Shown here: piece by piece, positions 35,719 through 44,640 of the stretch
Position numbering within the stretch: the first letter of the stretch is position 1
How the letters are laid out: every line of letters starts with the position of its first letter
Assembly (NCBI GenBank): GCA_948470255.1
Contig: CAOKOS010000014.1
Span: 1 to 52,857, forward strand
DNA from: an uncultured Lachnotalea sp.
Lineage (GTDB): Bacteria; Bacillota; Clostridia; Lachnospirales; Lachnospiraceae
DNA length: 52,857 nucleotides
Reading direction: 5' to 3'
Position numbers and translations under genes: made by a program
Notes under the pieces: model-generated
Seen by the model: only the letters and a program-made list of their open reading frames with translations
Told to the model about the DNA's origin: nothing
Database searches by the model: none

Positions 35719-36948
35719 ATGAGCAAAAAAATTGATGAAAGAATTCCGCAGACAAGCGGAGAAGGCGCTTATTTTAAAAATTATTATGGGATACAGTCTC
35801 CCTGGAACAAAATTTATTCTTATCAGGATGCTCTTCATTATGCCAGCCGGTTTGAGTCTGTTTTAAGCGCAGCTGCGACCCAGGCTCTTCGGATCATTGT
35901 TCCTGATTACGCGGAGCGGGCCCAGTTAATGTGTGAAGAAGCTTATGCGAGGCTTTATGCCACAGGGAAATATTACGGAGACGATGAAGGTTTTGGAATC
36001 CATCCCTTTTTCTGTGGACAGTTCGCAGGGGCGTTGATCGGAGATAAAGGAGACGACGCCCTTCTGATGTGCGGGCGCTGCCAAGACTTCGGCACTTACC
36101 GGGCGGAGAAGGAGCTGGACGTCTGCGACTGGGATATTTGCGGCTCCGAACTGTGCAGGACAACGACCATGTCTTTGCAGGGACAGGCCAATGCATCGGC
36201 GGAACGCAGGAGGAAAGGCCCCACCATGGATTACCTGATGGTGGAAGCCAAAGGCTGCGGCGACAGGCATTGCCGCATTATTGCTGAATCCAGGGAAAAA
36301 TATCCGGCGCCGCCCCACGCCCTCTGGGAGAGCTTCGGACCGGCGGTGACAGATGAGTATAAAAAGGATACAAAGGAAGAGGACTGCGTTTCCGAATCCA
36401 TGATGTTCCGGGAAGAGTGTAATTACCATTTCGTCAATGGAACCAACAACGAGACAGATTCCAGCAATCAGATGATCAACATGTCCACCGCAGCTTCTTT
36501 ATACATTCTTCCTGCCATTGCAGAGACTGTGAAACGGGGGTATGTGACAAGGGAGCAGGCGGATCACATTTTGAAATGTGTCCTGGAAGCGGCTGGAAAA
36601 GCCATGTTTGGAGAACGTTACTCCATCAGGGCCTGCAGAGAATGGCTTGGCGTCCCCGATTCCATCGGTGAGGATGGAAGGGTCATGGGCGGCCTCATGG
36701 AAATGCTTTTGCAGTCTCTTGTATGTAAATATGAGGTGGAAGCTTTTAATAAAGAAGAAGTGATCCTGGTGATAGACAGGGCCGGATTGGAGATCACAGC
36801 CACAAAAGATGTGCCGGAAGCCCACTTGTGGATGTGGCAGGGCATGGTAAAGACTCTGGTGAATGTGCAGTGGTCCGTGTGGGAAGAAAATTCCCCGGCA
36901 GGAAAAATGCGGGTGAAGGTCGCAAAGAAGATTGACAAGTTCATGTAG
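35719..36948 (+). CDS. uncharacterised cysteine-containing protein
   Basis: A 409-residue soluble protein I do not recognise securely. Residues about 150-185 contain EAKGCGDRHCRII (Cys180, Cys185), reminiscent of the C-terminal metal/sulfur-binding signature of V4R or ATC-hydrolase-like sensor/enzyme folds. Other cysteines cluster in CGRCQDF and CDWDICGSELC. The C-terminal half has helices (ILPAIAETVKRGYVTREQADHIL) and may be a second copy of the same fold. It could be the substrate-activating or hydrolytic enzyme of a pathway with the flanking SDR and GcvT-like proteins. It follows the SDR gene by 18 nt, with GGGATGAGG upstream. Confidence 0.8.
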   Translation: MSKKIDERIPQTSGEGAYFKNYYGIQSPWNKIYSYQDALHYASRFESVLSAAATQALRIIVPDYAERAQLMCEEAYARLYATGKYYGDDEGFGIHPFFCGQFAGALIGDKGDDALLMCGRCQDFGTYRAEKELDVCDWDICGSELCRTTTMSLQGQANASAERRRKGPTMDYLMVEAKGCGDRHCRIIAESREKYPAPPHALWESFGPAVTDEYKKDTKEEDCVSESMMFREECNYHFVNGTNNETDSSNQMINMSTAASLYILPAIAETVKRGYVTREQADHILKCVLEAAGKAMFGERYSIRACREWLGVPDSIGEDGRVMGGLMEMLLQSLVCKYEVEAFNKEEVILVIDRAGLEITATKDVPEAHLWMWQGMVKTLVNVQWSVWEENSPAGKMRVKVAKKIDKFM

Positions 36949-36963
36949 GGAGGAGGGCGCAAA

Positions 36964-37986
36964 ATGTATAAAAATATTTTTAAATATGACGAGATGAAGC
37001 GGTCGGAACATATGGCAGTACGTACATGCGTGGGATGGTATTTCTGGACCCACCAGATTCTGGAGATTACAGGCCCTGATGTGACGGCTTTTCTGGAATA
37101 CCTGTATCCCAACAAGATCGGCAATCTGGCTGTGGGCAGGGATCGTTATACCACCATGCTCAATGAACAGGGAGAGATCATTGATGACGTGGTCATCATG
37201 CGGATGGCTGAGGACAAATACTGGGTGTCCACCTTGTTTGCATCAAAGACGGATGACTGGTGGTATTACCATCAGGGCGACTATGATGTGGACTGGACAG
37301 AAGTGACCGACGACTGGGCCATGTACGCCGTGCAGGGGCCGAAGTCCAGGGAGGTGGTGGAAAGCCTCGTGAAAGATTCCGTGGCCGGACTTAAATTTTT
37401 CTCCCATATGGATACAGAAATCAATGGAATCGCCTGCAAAATTAACAGGGGAGGTTTTACAGGGGAGAAGATTGGATATGAAATCTATGTGGACAAAGAA
37501 GACGGGGAGGCCCTGGAGGCAGTGCTGGCCCCTGTCGTAGAGCAAGCGGGAGGACGGGAAGTCACGGAATTCCAGGTAATGGCATGGACCCTTCCGACAG
37601 AGGCAAATTTCTATTACATGAGAGATTTGGCCCATACGAATCCGTTTGAAGTGGGGCTTGCCAGAGGCATTGACTGGGAAAAAGACTTCATCGGGAAAAC
37701 GGCCCTTTTGAAAGTCAAAGAAAAAGGACCTGCCAGGGAAATGGTCGGGTTTGAAGTGCCAGAGGCGGACATATATATCCGTTCCAAACAGTATGGCGGT
37801 CCCGGGGAGCCTGTTTTCATCGACGGGGAAGAGGAAGAAGTGGGACGTGTTTCCAAACTGGTCTATTCTTATGTGAAAGAGGTCAATAACGGTTATATCC
37901 TGGCAAAGAAGGATAAGCTCCATGTGGGGGACAAAATAAAAATCCATGGTTATGATGCGGTGGTCACAGAGAAAAACTGGCTGTAA
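36964..37986 (+). CDS. GcvT-like folate-dependent aminomethyl/methyltransferase
   Basis: A 340-residue protein of the GcvT/YgfZ fold, which binds tetrahydrofolate and transfers one-carbon units. Typical parts are GEIIDDVVIMRM, the NRGGFTGEKIGYEIYV glycine-rich segment, and FEVGLARGIDWEKDFIGKTAL near residue 220. Relatives include glycine-cleavage T protein, dimethylglycine dehydrogenase domains and folate-dependent O-demethylases. No gcvP/gcvH genes are near, so a glycine-cleavage role is unlikely; demethylation of a small molecule is one option (inference). It follows the unknown gene by 15 nt with GGGAGGAGGG upstream, completing the operon. Confidence 0.9.
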   Translation: MYKNIFKYDEMKRSEHMAVRTCVGWYFWTHQILEITGPDVTAFLEYLYPNKIGNLAVGRDRYTTMLNEQGEIIDDVVIMRMAEDKYWVSTLFASKTDDWWYYHQGDYDVDWTEVTDDWAMYAVQGPKSREVVESLVKDSVAGLKFFSHMDTEINGIACKINRGGFTGEKIGYEIYVDKEDGEALEAVLAPVVEQAGGREVTEFQVMAWTLPTEANFYYMRDLAHTNPFEVGLARGIDWEKDFIGKTALLKVKEKGPAREMVGFEVPEADIYIRSKQYGGPGEPVFIDGEEEEVGRVSKLVYSYVKEVNNGYILAKKDKLHVGDKIKIHGYDAVVTEKNWL

Positions 37987-38024
37987 ACGGTTGGACTGAT
38001 ATAAAATGTTTGGCTTCATATATC

Positions 38025-38085
38025 CGGCGTTCCTTTTGCGTCTCCGCTTTTATCCTATTTAGGAAGAGACGTAAAAGAGGCGCCG
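38025..38085. repeat. long imperfect inverted repeat (hairpin)
   Basis: A ~20-bp stem, CGGCG...GCGTCTC at 38025-38044 with GAGACG...CGCCG at 38066-38085, several G-T pairs and one mismatch, plus a small inner hairpin. It lies in a 414-nt gene-free interval after the GcvT-like gene (37987-38400) with no T-run. Confidence 0.7.
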
Positions 38086-38124
38086 TATGAAAGGGTTTCG
38101 ATTAAGGCAGAATAACTGACAATA

Positions 38125-38173
38125 AACAACAGGCCTTTTATGATAAGAACAATATCATAATGGGCCTGTTGTT
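38125..38173. repeat. long near-perfect inverted repeat (hairpin)
   Basis: AACAACAGGCC...ATGATA (38125-38145) pairs with TATCAT...GGCCTGTTGTT (38153-38173), two mismatches, loop AGAACAA. Possible terminator or structured element in the same gene-free interval. Confidence 0.75.
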
Positions 38174-38305
38174 GCGGCGGGAGGAAAGAAAGGCGCGGTA
38201 AAAGGGCCATAATTGTCTTCTGGGATTATAAAGGCTGGGAGTACATTGAGGCCGCCCTGTAACGGGGATATGTCATAAACCCAGGAAACATGGGATAGAA
38301 AAATA

Positions 38306-38334
38306 TTGACTGGAAAAGAGGAAAAGAGTAGAAT
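38306..38334 (+). promoter_or_regulatory. consensus-like promoter of the lipid kinase gene
   Basis: TTGACT at 38306-38311, a 17-nt spacer and TAGAAT at 38329-38334. Transcription should start near 38341, about 60 nt before the preferred start codon; an ATG at 38341 itself would be leaderless. Confidence 0.7.
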
Positions 38335-38400
38335 CTATCTATGCATATATTTGTGCAGTACGCAAAGTGGCGGCAAGGCACAGAAGGGCAGGTTTTTGGA

Positions 38401-39312
38401 ATGAGCAAAAGGATGCTGTTTATTTTTAATCCCCTTTCCGGGAAGGCGCAGATCCGCACGAAACTGATGGATATTTTAGATGTTTTCATTAAAGCGGGAT
38501 ATCAGGTGGAGATTCATGTGACTCAAAGGACGTTGGATGCTAGAAAAGTGGTGGAAGAGCGCGGGTTTGACGCGGATTTAATCGTTGGAAGTGGGGGAGA
38601 CGGTACGCTCAATGAAATTGTTTCCGGTATCATGGGCATGGAAAGGAAGCCGCGGGTCGGCTATATTCCGGCGGGAACCACCAATGATTTTGCTGCCAGC
38701 CATAAGATTCCCAGGAATATGCTCCGGGCGGCAGAAAACATTGTCATGGGTACCCCCTGCCCGGTGGATATCGGAACATTTAATGAACGCTATTTTACGT
38801 ATGTGGCAGCATTCGGCGCTTTTACGGATGTGCCTTACAAGACCCCCAGGGAGATTAAGGCAGTGCTTGGGCATCCAGCATATATCCTGGAAGCGGCAAA
38901 AAGCCTGGGCGGAATAAAGGCACACCATATTGTGGTGGAGACAGAAAAGGAGCGGTATGAGGGCGATGTGCTGGTGGGAATGGTCAGCAATGCCAATCAG
39001 ATTGCAGGGTTTAAAGGGTTAAATGGAAAAAATGTCCGTATGGACGACGGCTTTTTCGAGGTGCTTCTGGTGGAAAACCCCCAAAATATTCTCCAGCTTC
39101 CCGAGGTGGTGACCAGCCTTCTGCAAAATGGGCATAAATCCAAGCTGGTTCGTCATTTTACGGCTTCCCGCGTGAAGTTTCGCTTTGAGGAGCCGGTGGA
39201 ATGGGTTCTGGACGGGGAATTTGGCGGAAAACGGAAAGAAGTGGTGATCGAAAACCAGTACAGGGCGGTGCAAATCATGAAAATGACACATTCCTTGCCA
39301 AAAAAGTCATAA
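38401..39312 (+). CDS. diacylglycerol kinase / YegS-type lipid kinase
   Basis: A 303-residue lipid kinase of the DAGK_cat family, phosphorylating diacylglycerol or a related lipid at the membrane. It begins MSKRMLFIFNPLSGKA, shows the nucleotide-binding GSGGDGTLNE motif from residue 63, the PAGTTNDFAAS motif, and a C-terminal beta domain ending in the DGEFGG region. ATG 38401 is preferred for AAGGGCAGG upstream and because the family starts at this point; ATG 38341 would add 20 unusual residues. It stands before rpoD without obvious functional linkage. Confidence 0.92.
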   Translation: MSKRMLFIFNPLSGKAQIRTKLMDILDVFIKAGYQVEIHVTQRTLDARKVVEERGFDADLIVGSGGDGTLNEIVSGIMGMERKPRVGYIPAGTTNDFAASHKIPRNMLRAAENIVMGTPCPVDIGTFNERYFTYVAAFGAFTDVPYKTPREIKAVLGHPAYILEAAKSLGGIKAHHIVVETEKERYEGDVLVGMVSNANQIAGFKGLNGKNVRMDDGFFEVLLVENPQNILQLPEVVTSLLQNGHKSKLVRHFTASRVKFRFEEPVEWVLDGEFGGKRKEVVIENQYRAVQIMKMTHSLPKKS

Positions 39313-39356
39313 TCTGGAGGTTTGGGAGGAAATTTCAGGAAAAATGAAATCTGAAC

Positions 39357-39385
39357 TTTACTTTTGTTGAAAATGCTTGTATAAT
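39357..39385 (+). promoter_or_regulatory. promoter of rpoD
   Basis: TTTACT at 39357-39362, a 17-nt spacer and TATAAT at 39380-39385, about 44 nt upstream of the GTG start. Confidence 0.6.
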
Positions 39386-39428
39386 ATAAAATTAGCGTGG
39401 ATAAGTGTGTGCGAAAGGAAGTTAACAA

Positions 39429-40556
39429 GTGGAAAAAGGAAAGTTTAGTGAGGATTTACAAAAGCTTGTAGAACTGGGGAAAAGCAAAAAGTCCACCCTC
39501 GATATGAATGATATCAACGATGCCTTTGCCGGAACGGAACTTACGGTGGAGCAGATCGAAGATATTATTACATATCTTGAAAACAATGGGATTGACGTCC
39601 TGCGCGTGATGAATGATGAGTTGGCCATTGATGATGATCTGGTCCTGGACGCGGATGATGACGCTTTTTCATTGGAAGAAGAAGAGGAAGAGGACATCGA
39701 CCTGGACGCCATTGACTTTCTTGACGGCATCGGTACGGAGGATCCGGTGCGGATGTACTTGAAGGAAATCGGTACAGTTCCGCTTTTGACAGCGGAGGAA
39801 GAGCTTCGCCTGGCCAGGAAAAAGGCGGAAGGCGACCAGACGGCGAAGGAGCGGCTGATCGAGGCCAATCTAAGGCTGGTGGTAAGCATTGCGAAGCGTT
39901 ACACAGGCCGGGGCATGAGTTTTCTGGATCTGGTGCAGGAAGGAAATCTGGGACTCATCAAAGGCGTGGAAAAATTTGATTATACAAAGGGGTACAAGCT
40001 CAGTACCTATGCCACCTGGTGGATCCGCCAGTCGGTGACGCGGGCGCTGGCCGATCAGGCCAGGACCATCCGTGTTCCGGTACATATGGTGGAAACCATC
40101 AACAAAATGTCAAAAATGCAGAGAAAGCTGACGCTGGAGCTGGGATATGAACCTTCCGTGCCGGAGCTTGCAAGTGCATTGGATATTACAGAAGAAAAGG
40201 TCATGGAGATCATGCAGATCGCTCGTGAACCGGCGTCCCTGGAAACCCCCATTGGAGAGGAAGATGATTCTAATTTAGGGGATTTCGTGGCAGACAGCAA
40301 TGCTGTGACGCCTGAGGGAAATGTGGAGTCGGTGATGCTCAGGGAGCATATTGATACGCTTTTGGAGGACTTGAAGGAGAGGGAACGGCAGGTGATTGTC
40401 CTGCGGTTCGGCCTGGAAGACGGTCATCCCAGGACCTTGGAGGAAGTGGGAAAAGAATTCAATGTCACCAGGGAGAGGATTCGCCAGATAGAGGCAAAGG
40501 CCCTCCGAAAGCTGCGAAATCCTGTCCGGAGTAAACGGATCAGGGATTTTCTGTAA
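39429..40556 (+). CDS. rpoD: primary RNA polymerase sigma factor (sigma A)
   Basis: A 375-residue housekeeping sigma factor starting at GTG, with AAAGGAAG upstream. Region 1.1 is acidic ([15 protein letters not shown]), region 1.2 is [17 protein letters not shown], region 2 holds [20 protein letters not shown] and [16 protein letters not shown], and region 4.2 contains [30 protein letters not shown]. Length is normal for Firmicutes. The usual neighbour dnaG is absent here; rpoD is followed by a strong terminator, so it is monocistronic or an operon end. Confidence 0.98.
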   Translation: MEKGKFSEDLQKLVELGKSKKSTLDMNDINDAFAGTELTVEQIEDIITYLENNGIDVLRVMNDELAIDDDLVLDADDDAFSLEEEEEEDIDLDAIDFLDGIGTEDPVRMYLKEIGTVPLLTAEEELRLARKKAEGDQTAKERLIEANLRLVVSIAKRYTGRGMSFLDLVQEGNLGLIKGVEKFDYTKGYKLSTYATWWIRQSVTRALADQARTIRVPVHMVETINKMSKMQRKLTLELGYEPSVPELASALDITEEKVMEIMQIAREPASLETPIGEEDDSNLGDFVADSNAVTPEGNVESVMLREHIDTLLEDLKERERQVIVLRFGLEDGHPRTLEEVGKEFNVTRERIRQIEAKALRKLRNPVRSKRIRDFL

Positions 40557-40574
40557 GCGTGGGATACAAAAGAG

Positions 40575-40612
40575 AAAAACGCTGCCCGGCACGGAGGCCG
40601 GGCAGCGTTTTT
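40575..40612 (+). terminator. intrinsic terminator of rpoD
   Basis: AAAAACGCTGCCCGGC (40575-40590) and its exact complement (40597-40612) around loop ACGGAG, with a T-run in the 3' arm. One of the strongest terminators in the window. Confidence 0.93.
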
Positions 40613-40665
40613 GTCATACCATTGGAGCGGGCTGGCTTTGCAGATAAGTATGGGAGGAGGTTTTT

Positions 40666-41316
40666 ATGAGGAATTTTCAAAAGGAGCTGGAAGCTCTTTT
40701 GCAAAGGGCAGGGCAGGCAGTAAAAGAAAGGGGGGTCATTCCCAGGCTGCTTCTCCATAGCTGCTGCGCGCCTTGTTCCAGTTATGTTTTAGAATATTTG
40801 TCCGGTTTTTTTTCCATAACCGTTTTTTATTATAATCCGAATATCGGGCCACGGGAGGAATATGAGAAGAGGGCAAAAGAGCAGGAGAGATTAATCAGAG
40901 TGTTTTCGGAAAAGGTTCAAAGTGGCGGGGAAGGACAACATTTATATCCCATTTCTTTTATCAAAGGAGCGTATGAACCAGAGGCTTTTTACGAGGCGGC
41001 CAAAGGGCTTGAAAAGGTTCCAGAGGGCGGTGAACGGTGCTTCCGGTGTTATGAGCTTCGCCTCCGCCAGACAGCAGAGCTTGCAAAAGCCGGAGGATAT
41101 GAATATTTCTGTACGACCCTTTCCATCAGCCCCCTAAAAAAGGCGGATATTTTGATGGAAATTGGAGAACGGCTTTCCAAAGAATATGGAGTTTTGTATC
41201 TGCCTTCTGATTTTAAAAAGAAGAATGGATATAAACGCTCTGTGGAGCTTTCGGCAGAGTTTGGCCTTTACAGACAGAATTACTGCGGCTGTGTTTTTTC
41301 AAAAAGGGAACCATAA
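40666..41316 (+). CDS. queH: epoxyqueuosine reductase QueH
   Basis: A 216-residue enzyme of the QueH (former DUF208) family, converting epoxyqueuosine to queuosine in tRNA. The metal/redox cysteines are visible: HSCCAPCSS (Cys33, Cys34, Cys37), RCFRCYELR (Cys125, Cys128) and the C-terminal YCGCVFS (Cys207, Cys209). Middle motif YYNPNIGPREEYEKR is also diagnostic. GGGAGGAGG precedes the ATG. Its neighbour context is unrelated (between rpoD and a sugar transporter). Confidence 0.96.
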   Translation: MRNFQKELEALLQRAGQAVKERGVIPRLLLHSCCAPCSSYVLEYLSGFFSITVFYYNPNIGPREEYEKRAKEQERLIRVFSEKVQSGGEGQHLYPISFIKGAYEPEAFYEAAKGLEKVPEGGERCFRCYELRLRQTAELAKAGGYEYFCTTLSISPLKKADILMEIGERLSKEYGVLYLPSDFKKKNGYKRSVELSAEFGLYRQNYCGCVFSKREP

Positions 41317-41442
41317 AAAGCAGATAAAAAAGGCTCAGGCGTACAAAGCCGTGAATTTTTTTGTGGGTGGTGATAAAGAATAATAATAAAATGTGAAACT
41401 GCCGGATTCTGAATGGAAAAGGCAGAGAGGAGAGCAGTGGTT

Positions 41443-42843
41443 ATGGCGGACTTTTTTAAACGACTGGGGAAATCCCTTTTGCTTCCGGCGGCGGTGATTT
41501 CCGTATCCGGTATTTTACTGGGAATCGGTTATATTATGGCTCCGGCAGCTGTGGTAGGAAAGGAATCAGGTTTTGCTGCAGAAGGGATCGCCTATGTGGC
41601 CGGCGTATTTTTAGTCAATGCCGGCAAGGTTCTCATTGACAATATGCCGGTTCTTTTTGCAGTGGGGATTTCTGTCGGCATGTCAAAAGACGGTGATGGA
41701 ACAGCAGGACTGGCAGGTCTTGTTTCCTATCTGGTCATTACCGGATTTTTGAGTTTAGGTGCGGTGGAAACATTTACAGAGATGGCGGAAGGGGTTTTTG
41801 AAAAAGCGGGAAATCCATTGATGGGTATTCTATCTGGATTGATTGGGGCGGGTTGCTATAATCGCTTCCGTGGATTGGCATTTCCTGAAGCATTGTCCTT
41901 TTTCAACGGGAAGAGGGCGGCGCCTGTGATTGCAGCATTGTTTTCTGCTGCGGCATCCGGTATTTTACTGTTTATATGGCCTGCGGTATATAGATGGACA
42001 GCAGCTTTCGGAAAAGTGTTTTCCGGGTTTGGGGCGGTGAGCGCCGGGATTTATGTTTTTTTTAACCGCCTTTTACTTCCTTTGGGACTGGATCAGGCTT
42101 TAAATTCCGTATTTTTATCTGATGGGGCAGGGATGTACATGACTGTTTTTTTTCCTTTTATGCTTCTAGGTATTCCGGCCGCATGCCTGGCCATGTACCA
42201 TACGGCAGATTCGGATAAAAAAACGATGGTTTGTGGTTTGTTTTTGTGTACAGCTTTTTGTTCCTTTTTTACAGGAGTAACGGCTCCTGCTGAATTTATT
42301 ATTTTGTTCTTTGCTCCAGGCCTTTATTTTGCCCATACACTTTTGGCGGGGATTGGGGCGGGGATTGCGGCAGCCCTTCCAGTCCGGGCAGGATTTTCTC
42401 TTTCCGGGGGGATCATTGATCTGACACTCAGTTCTTTTATGCCGCTTGCCCAAAATCCATGGCTTTTAATTCCCATTTCTGTCTGTACGGGAGCCATTTA
42501 TTATCTGTTGTTCCGCTTTGCCATTGTCCGTCTTGGCCTAAAAACACCGGGACGGGAGGGGGACACCGGGGCGGAAAGAAAGCAGGAGGCGCTGAAAAAC
42601 AATGATTTTGCTGCCGCTGCCCGGACGATTCTCGATGGAGTAGGGGGAAAAGATAATGTGAAACAGCTGGATTACTGTGTCACAAGACTGCGGCTGGAGC
42701 TTAAAGATTATACGCTGATTAATGAGAAAAAAATTCGTCTGGCCGGAGTTGCGGGGATTATACGTCCTAAAAAATATTCCATTCAGGTGGTAGTCGGCAT
42801 GAAGGTCCCCTTCGTGGCGGAAGAAATGAAAAAGATGGTTTAA
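41443..42843 (+). CDS. PTS transporter, GlcNAc/glucose family EIICB
   Basis: A roughly 466-residue phosphotransferase permease. About ten hydrophobic segments form EIIC, and the C-terminal ~80 residues are EIIB with phospho-Cys412 in LDYCVTRLRLEL and GVAGIIRPKKYSIQVVVG. No EIIA domain is attached. It belongs to the glucose/N-acetylglucosamine superfamily; immediate linkage to nagA favours N-acetylglucosamine. ATG 41443 follows AGAGGAGAG; an upstream ATG at 41413 would add 10 polar residues. It is probably co-transcribed with nagA. Confidence 0.92.
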   Translation: MADFFKRLGKSLLLPAAVISVSGILLGIGYIMAPAAVVGKESGFAAEGIAYVAGVFLVNAGKVLIDNMPVLFAVGISVGMSKDGDGTAGLAGLVSYLVITGFLSLGAVETFTEMAEGVFEKAGNPLMGILSGLIGAGCYNRFRGLAFPEALSFFNGKRAAPVIAALFSAAASGILLFIWPAVYRWTAAFGKVFSGFGAVSAGIYVFFNRLLLPLGLDQALNSVFLSDGAGMYMTVFFPFMLLGIPAACLAMYHTADSDKKTMVCGLFLCTAFCSFFTGVTAPAEFIILFFAPGLYFAHTLLAGIGAGIAAALPVRAGFSLSGGIIDLTLSSFMPLAQNPWLLIPISVCTGAIYYLLFRFAIVRLGLKTPGREGDTGAERKQEALKNNDFAAAARTILDGVGGKDNVKQLDYCVTRLRLELKDYTLINEKKIRLAGVAGIIRPKKYSIQVVVGMKVPFVAEEMKKMV

Positions 42844-42908
42844 ATGAAAAGATAGTTCAGATGAAAAAGAGAAAGCCAAATGGCAAAGGGACAAAGGAGG
42901 GGCAGTTT

Positions 42909-44060
42909 ATGATTATACAGGGGAGACGTATCTGGCAGGCAGGACAGTTTGTGGCGGCGCAGCTTGTGATAGGAAACGGGAAAATTGAATCAGTCCTCCC
43001 TTATAATACACATCCGGCAGAGAAGGACTGGGGGAACAAAAGAGTCCTTCCGGGTTTTCTTGATATCCATACCCATGGGGCATACGGTTTTGATACCAAC
43101 GATGGAGAACCAAAAGGATTGAAAAATTGGATAAAAAGGCTCCCGGAGGAAGGAGTGACGGCGTTTCTTCCCACCACGGTGACTCAAAAGAAAGAGGTAT
43201 TGGTAAAGGCCCTTAAAAATGTAGTAGCGGTGGCGGGAGAAGGATGTGAGGGGGCAGAAATCCTTGGTATCCACCTGGAAGGGCCTTATCTGGCTTCTGA
43301 TTACAGAGGGGCCCAGCTGGCAGAAGCCATCGCAAAAGCTTCTGTGGAGGAATTTAAAGAATATCAGTCTGTGTCAAGGGGGATGATTCGGTATATTACC
43401 CTGGCGCCGGAACGGGATGAAGGGTTTGCCGTGACAAAGTATTGTACAAAAATGGGAGTGGCGGTCAGTATGGGACACTCTGCCGCGTCTTATGAACAGG
43501 CGGTTATGGCTGTCGCCAATGGGGCGGTCAGTATGACTCATGTGTATAATGGGATGACGGGGTACCATCACCGGAAGCCGGGGATGGTGGGAGCGGCTTT
43601 TCGTTTTCGGGATCTTTATGGAGAGGTGATCTGTGATGGAATCCATTCCCATCCGGCAGCTTTAAATAATTTTTTCCAGGCAAAAGGGAGGAATTACGGA
43701 ATCATGGTCAGCGATTCTCTGGGGGCCAAAGGCTGTCCTCCAGGAGACAGCTATAGCCTGGGAGGGCAGCAAGTGGAACTGGATAAACGGGGAACTGCAA
43801 AGATCGCAGGGACAGAAACCATTGCAGGGAGTACATTGAAGATCAATGAAGGGCTTCGGATTCTTGTGGAGGAAGCCATGGTGCCTTTTGACGTGGCAGT
43901 CAATTCCTGTACCGTGAACCCGGCCCGTTGCATAGGGATGGACAGAAGAAAAGGAAAGCTGGCTGCCGGATACGATGCCGATCTGGTGGTTCTTGAAGAT
44001 GATTATTCTGTGGCGGAAACTTATTGCCTTGGGAAAAAGTCCTGGAACAGGGATTTATAA
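42909..44060 (+). CDS. nagA: N-acetylglucosamine-6-phosphate deacetylase
   Basis: A 383-residue amidohydrolase giving glucosamine-6-phosphate and acetate. Metal and substrate sites: PGFLDIHTHGAYGFDT, HLEGPYLASDYRGAQ, SMGHSAAS, THVYNGMTG, and the catalytic aspartate in VSDSLGAKGCPPG, then AGSTLKINEG and NPARCIGM. ATG 42909 is set by AAAGGAGG 8 nt upstream; an earlier ATG at 42861 has none. It follows the PTS gene and thus probably processes its imported GlcNAc-6-P. A nagB is not seen in the window. Confidence 0.95.
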   Translation: MIIQGRRIWQAGQFVAAQLVIGNGKIESVLPYNTHPAEKDWGNKRVLPGFLDIHTHGAYGFDTNDGEPKGLKNWIKRLPEEGVTAFLPTTVTQKKEVLVKALKNVVAVAGEGCEGAEILGIHLEGPYLASDYRGAQLAEAIAKASVEEFKEYQSVSRGMIRYITLAPERDEGFAVTKYCTKMGVAVSMGHSAASYEQAVMAVANGAVSMTHVYNGMTGYHHRKPGMVGAAFRFRDLYGEVICDGIHSHPAALNNFFQAKGRNYGIMVSDSLGAKGCPPGDSYSLGGQQVELDKRGTAKIAGTETIAGSTLKINEGLRILVEEAMVPFDVAVNSCTVNPARCIGMDRRKGKLAAGYDADLVVLEDDYSVAETYCLGKKSWNRDL

Positions 44061-44064
44061 AAAA

Positions 44065-44082
44065 TTCAGAAATGTTTCTGAA
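44065..44082. repeat. 18-bp palindromic hairpin after nagA
   Basis: TTCAGAAA (44065-44072), a TG loop and TTTCTGAA (44075-44082), just after the nagA stop. A weak transcription stop or operator; no clear T-run. Confidence 0.5.
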
Positions 44083-44199
44083 GGATTTCTTGACGGCCTT
44101 ATGGAAAGGGAATATGATGGAAAAAGAAATTTGGGCAAAAGGTGTTTTCAGAATAAGTTACCGACGGTAGCGGAAGGCCCACAGACGGGAGAGAAAAGA

Positions 44200-44601
44200 A
44201 TGGGAAAATTTCGGGATAAAATGGCGCGGTTTATGTACGGGCGGTACGGGGCGGATCAGCTGAACAGATGTTTAATGGGGATCGTTATGATCCTTCTGGT
44301 GGTGTCTCTTTTTTTTCGTTACCGGTTTCTCTATTGGCTGACGATCATGGGGATTGCCCTTGCTTATTTCCGGATGCTGTCTAAAAATATCCGGCGGCGT
44401 TCTCTGGAAAACGGCCGGTATTTGAGGGCTACGTCAAAGGTTCGGAGAAAACTCTCCGGCTTTAGAAACAGAGTCCAGGATAAGGCCCATCGTTATTATA
44501 AATGCCCGTCCTGCAGACAAAAGGTGCGGCTTCCCAGGGGAAAGGGGAAAATTTGTATTACCTGCCCGAAGTGCGGTAAAGAATTTATCAGGAAGACTTG
44601 A
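44200..44601 (+). CDS. membrane-linked zinc-ribbon protein
   Basis: A 133-residue protein with one or two hydrophobic helices (LNRCLMGIVMILLVVSLFFRY and LYWLTIMGIALAYFRML region), a basic middle, and a C-terminal zinc ribbon with CPSCRQKVRLPRGKG and CPKCGKEF. This resembles zinc-ribbon membrane proteins common in Firmicutes with no known reaction. ATG 44200 follows GGGAGAG; a far longer upstream start would overlap nagA in another frame and is rejected. It sits 40 nt before the M18 peptidase gene. Confidence 0.8.
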   Translation: MGKFRDKMARFMYGRYGADQLNRCLMGIVMILLVVSLFFRYRFLYWLTIMGIALAYFRMLSKNIRRRSLENGRYLRATSKVRRKLSGFRNRVQDKAHRYYKCPSCRQKVRLPRGKGKICITCPKCGKEFIRKT

Positions 44602-44640
44602 GGACAAGACTAATATTTGCATTGAGGAAGGAACCGGGGG

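Noticed and set aside
43975-44199. N-terminal extension of the zinc-ribbon membrane protein overlapping nagA
   Set aside because: The extension would share DNA with the conserved nagA 3' end in another frame; GGGAGAG and ATG at 44200 give a normal start.
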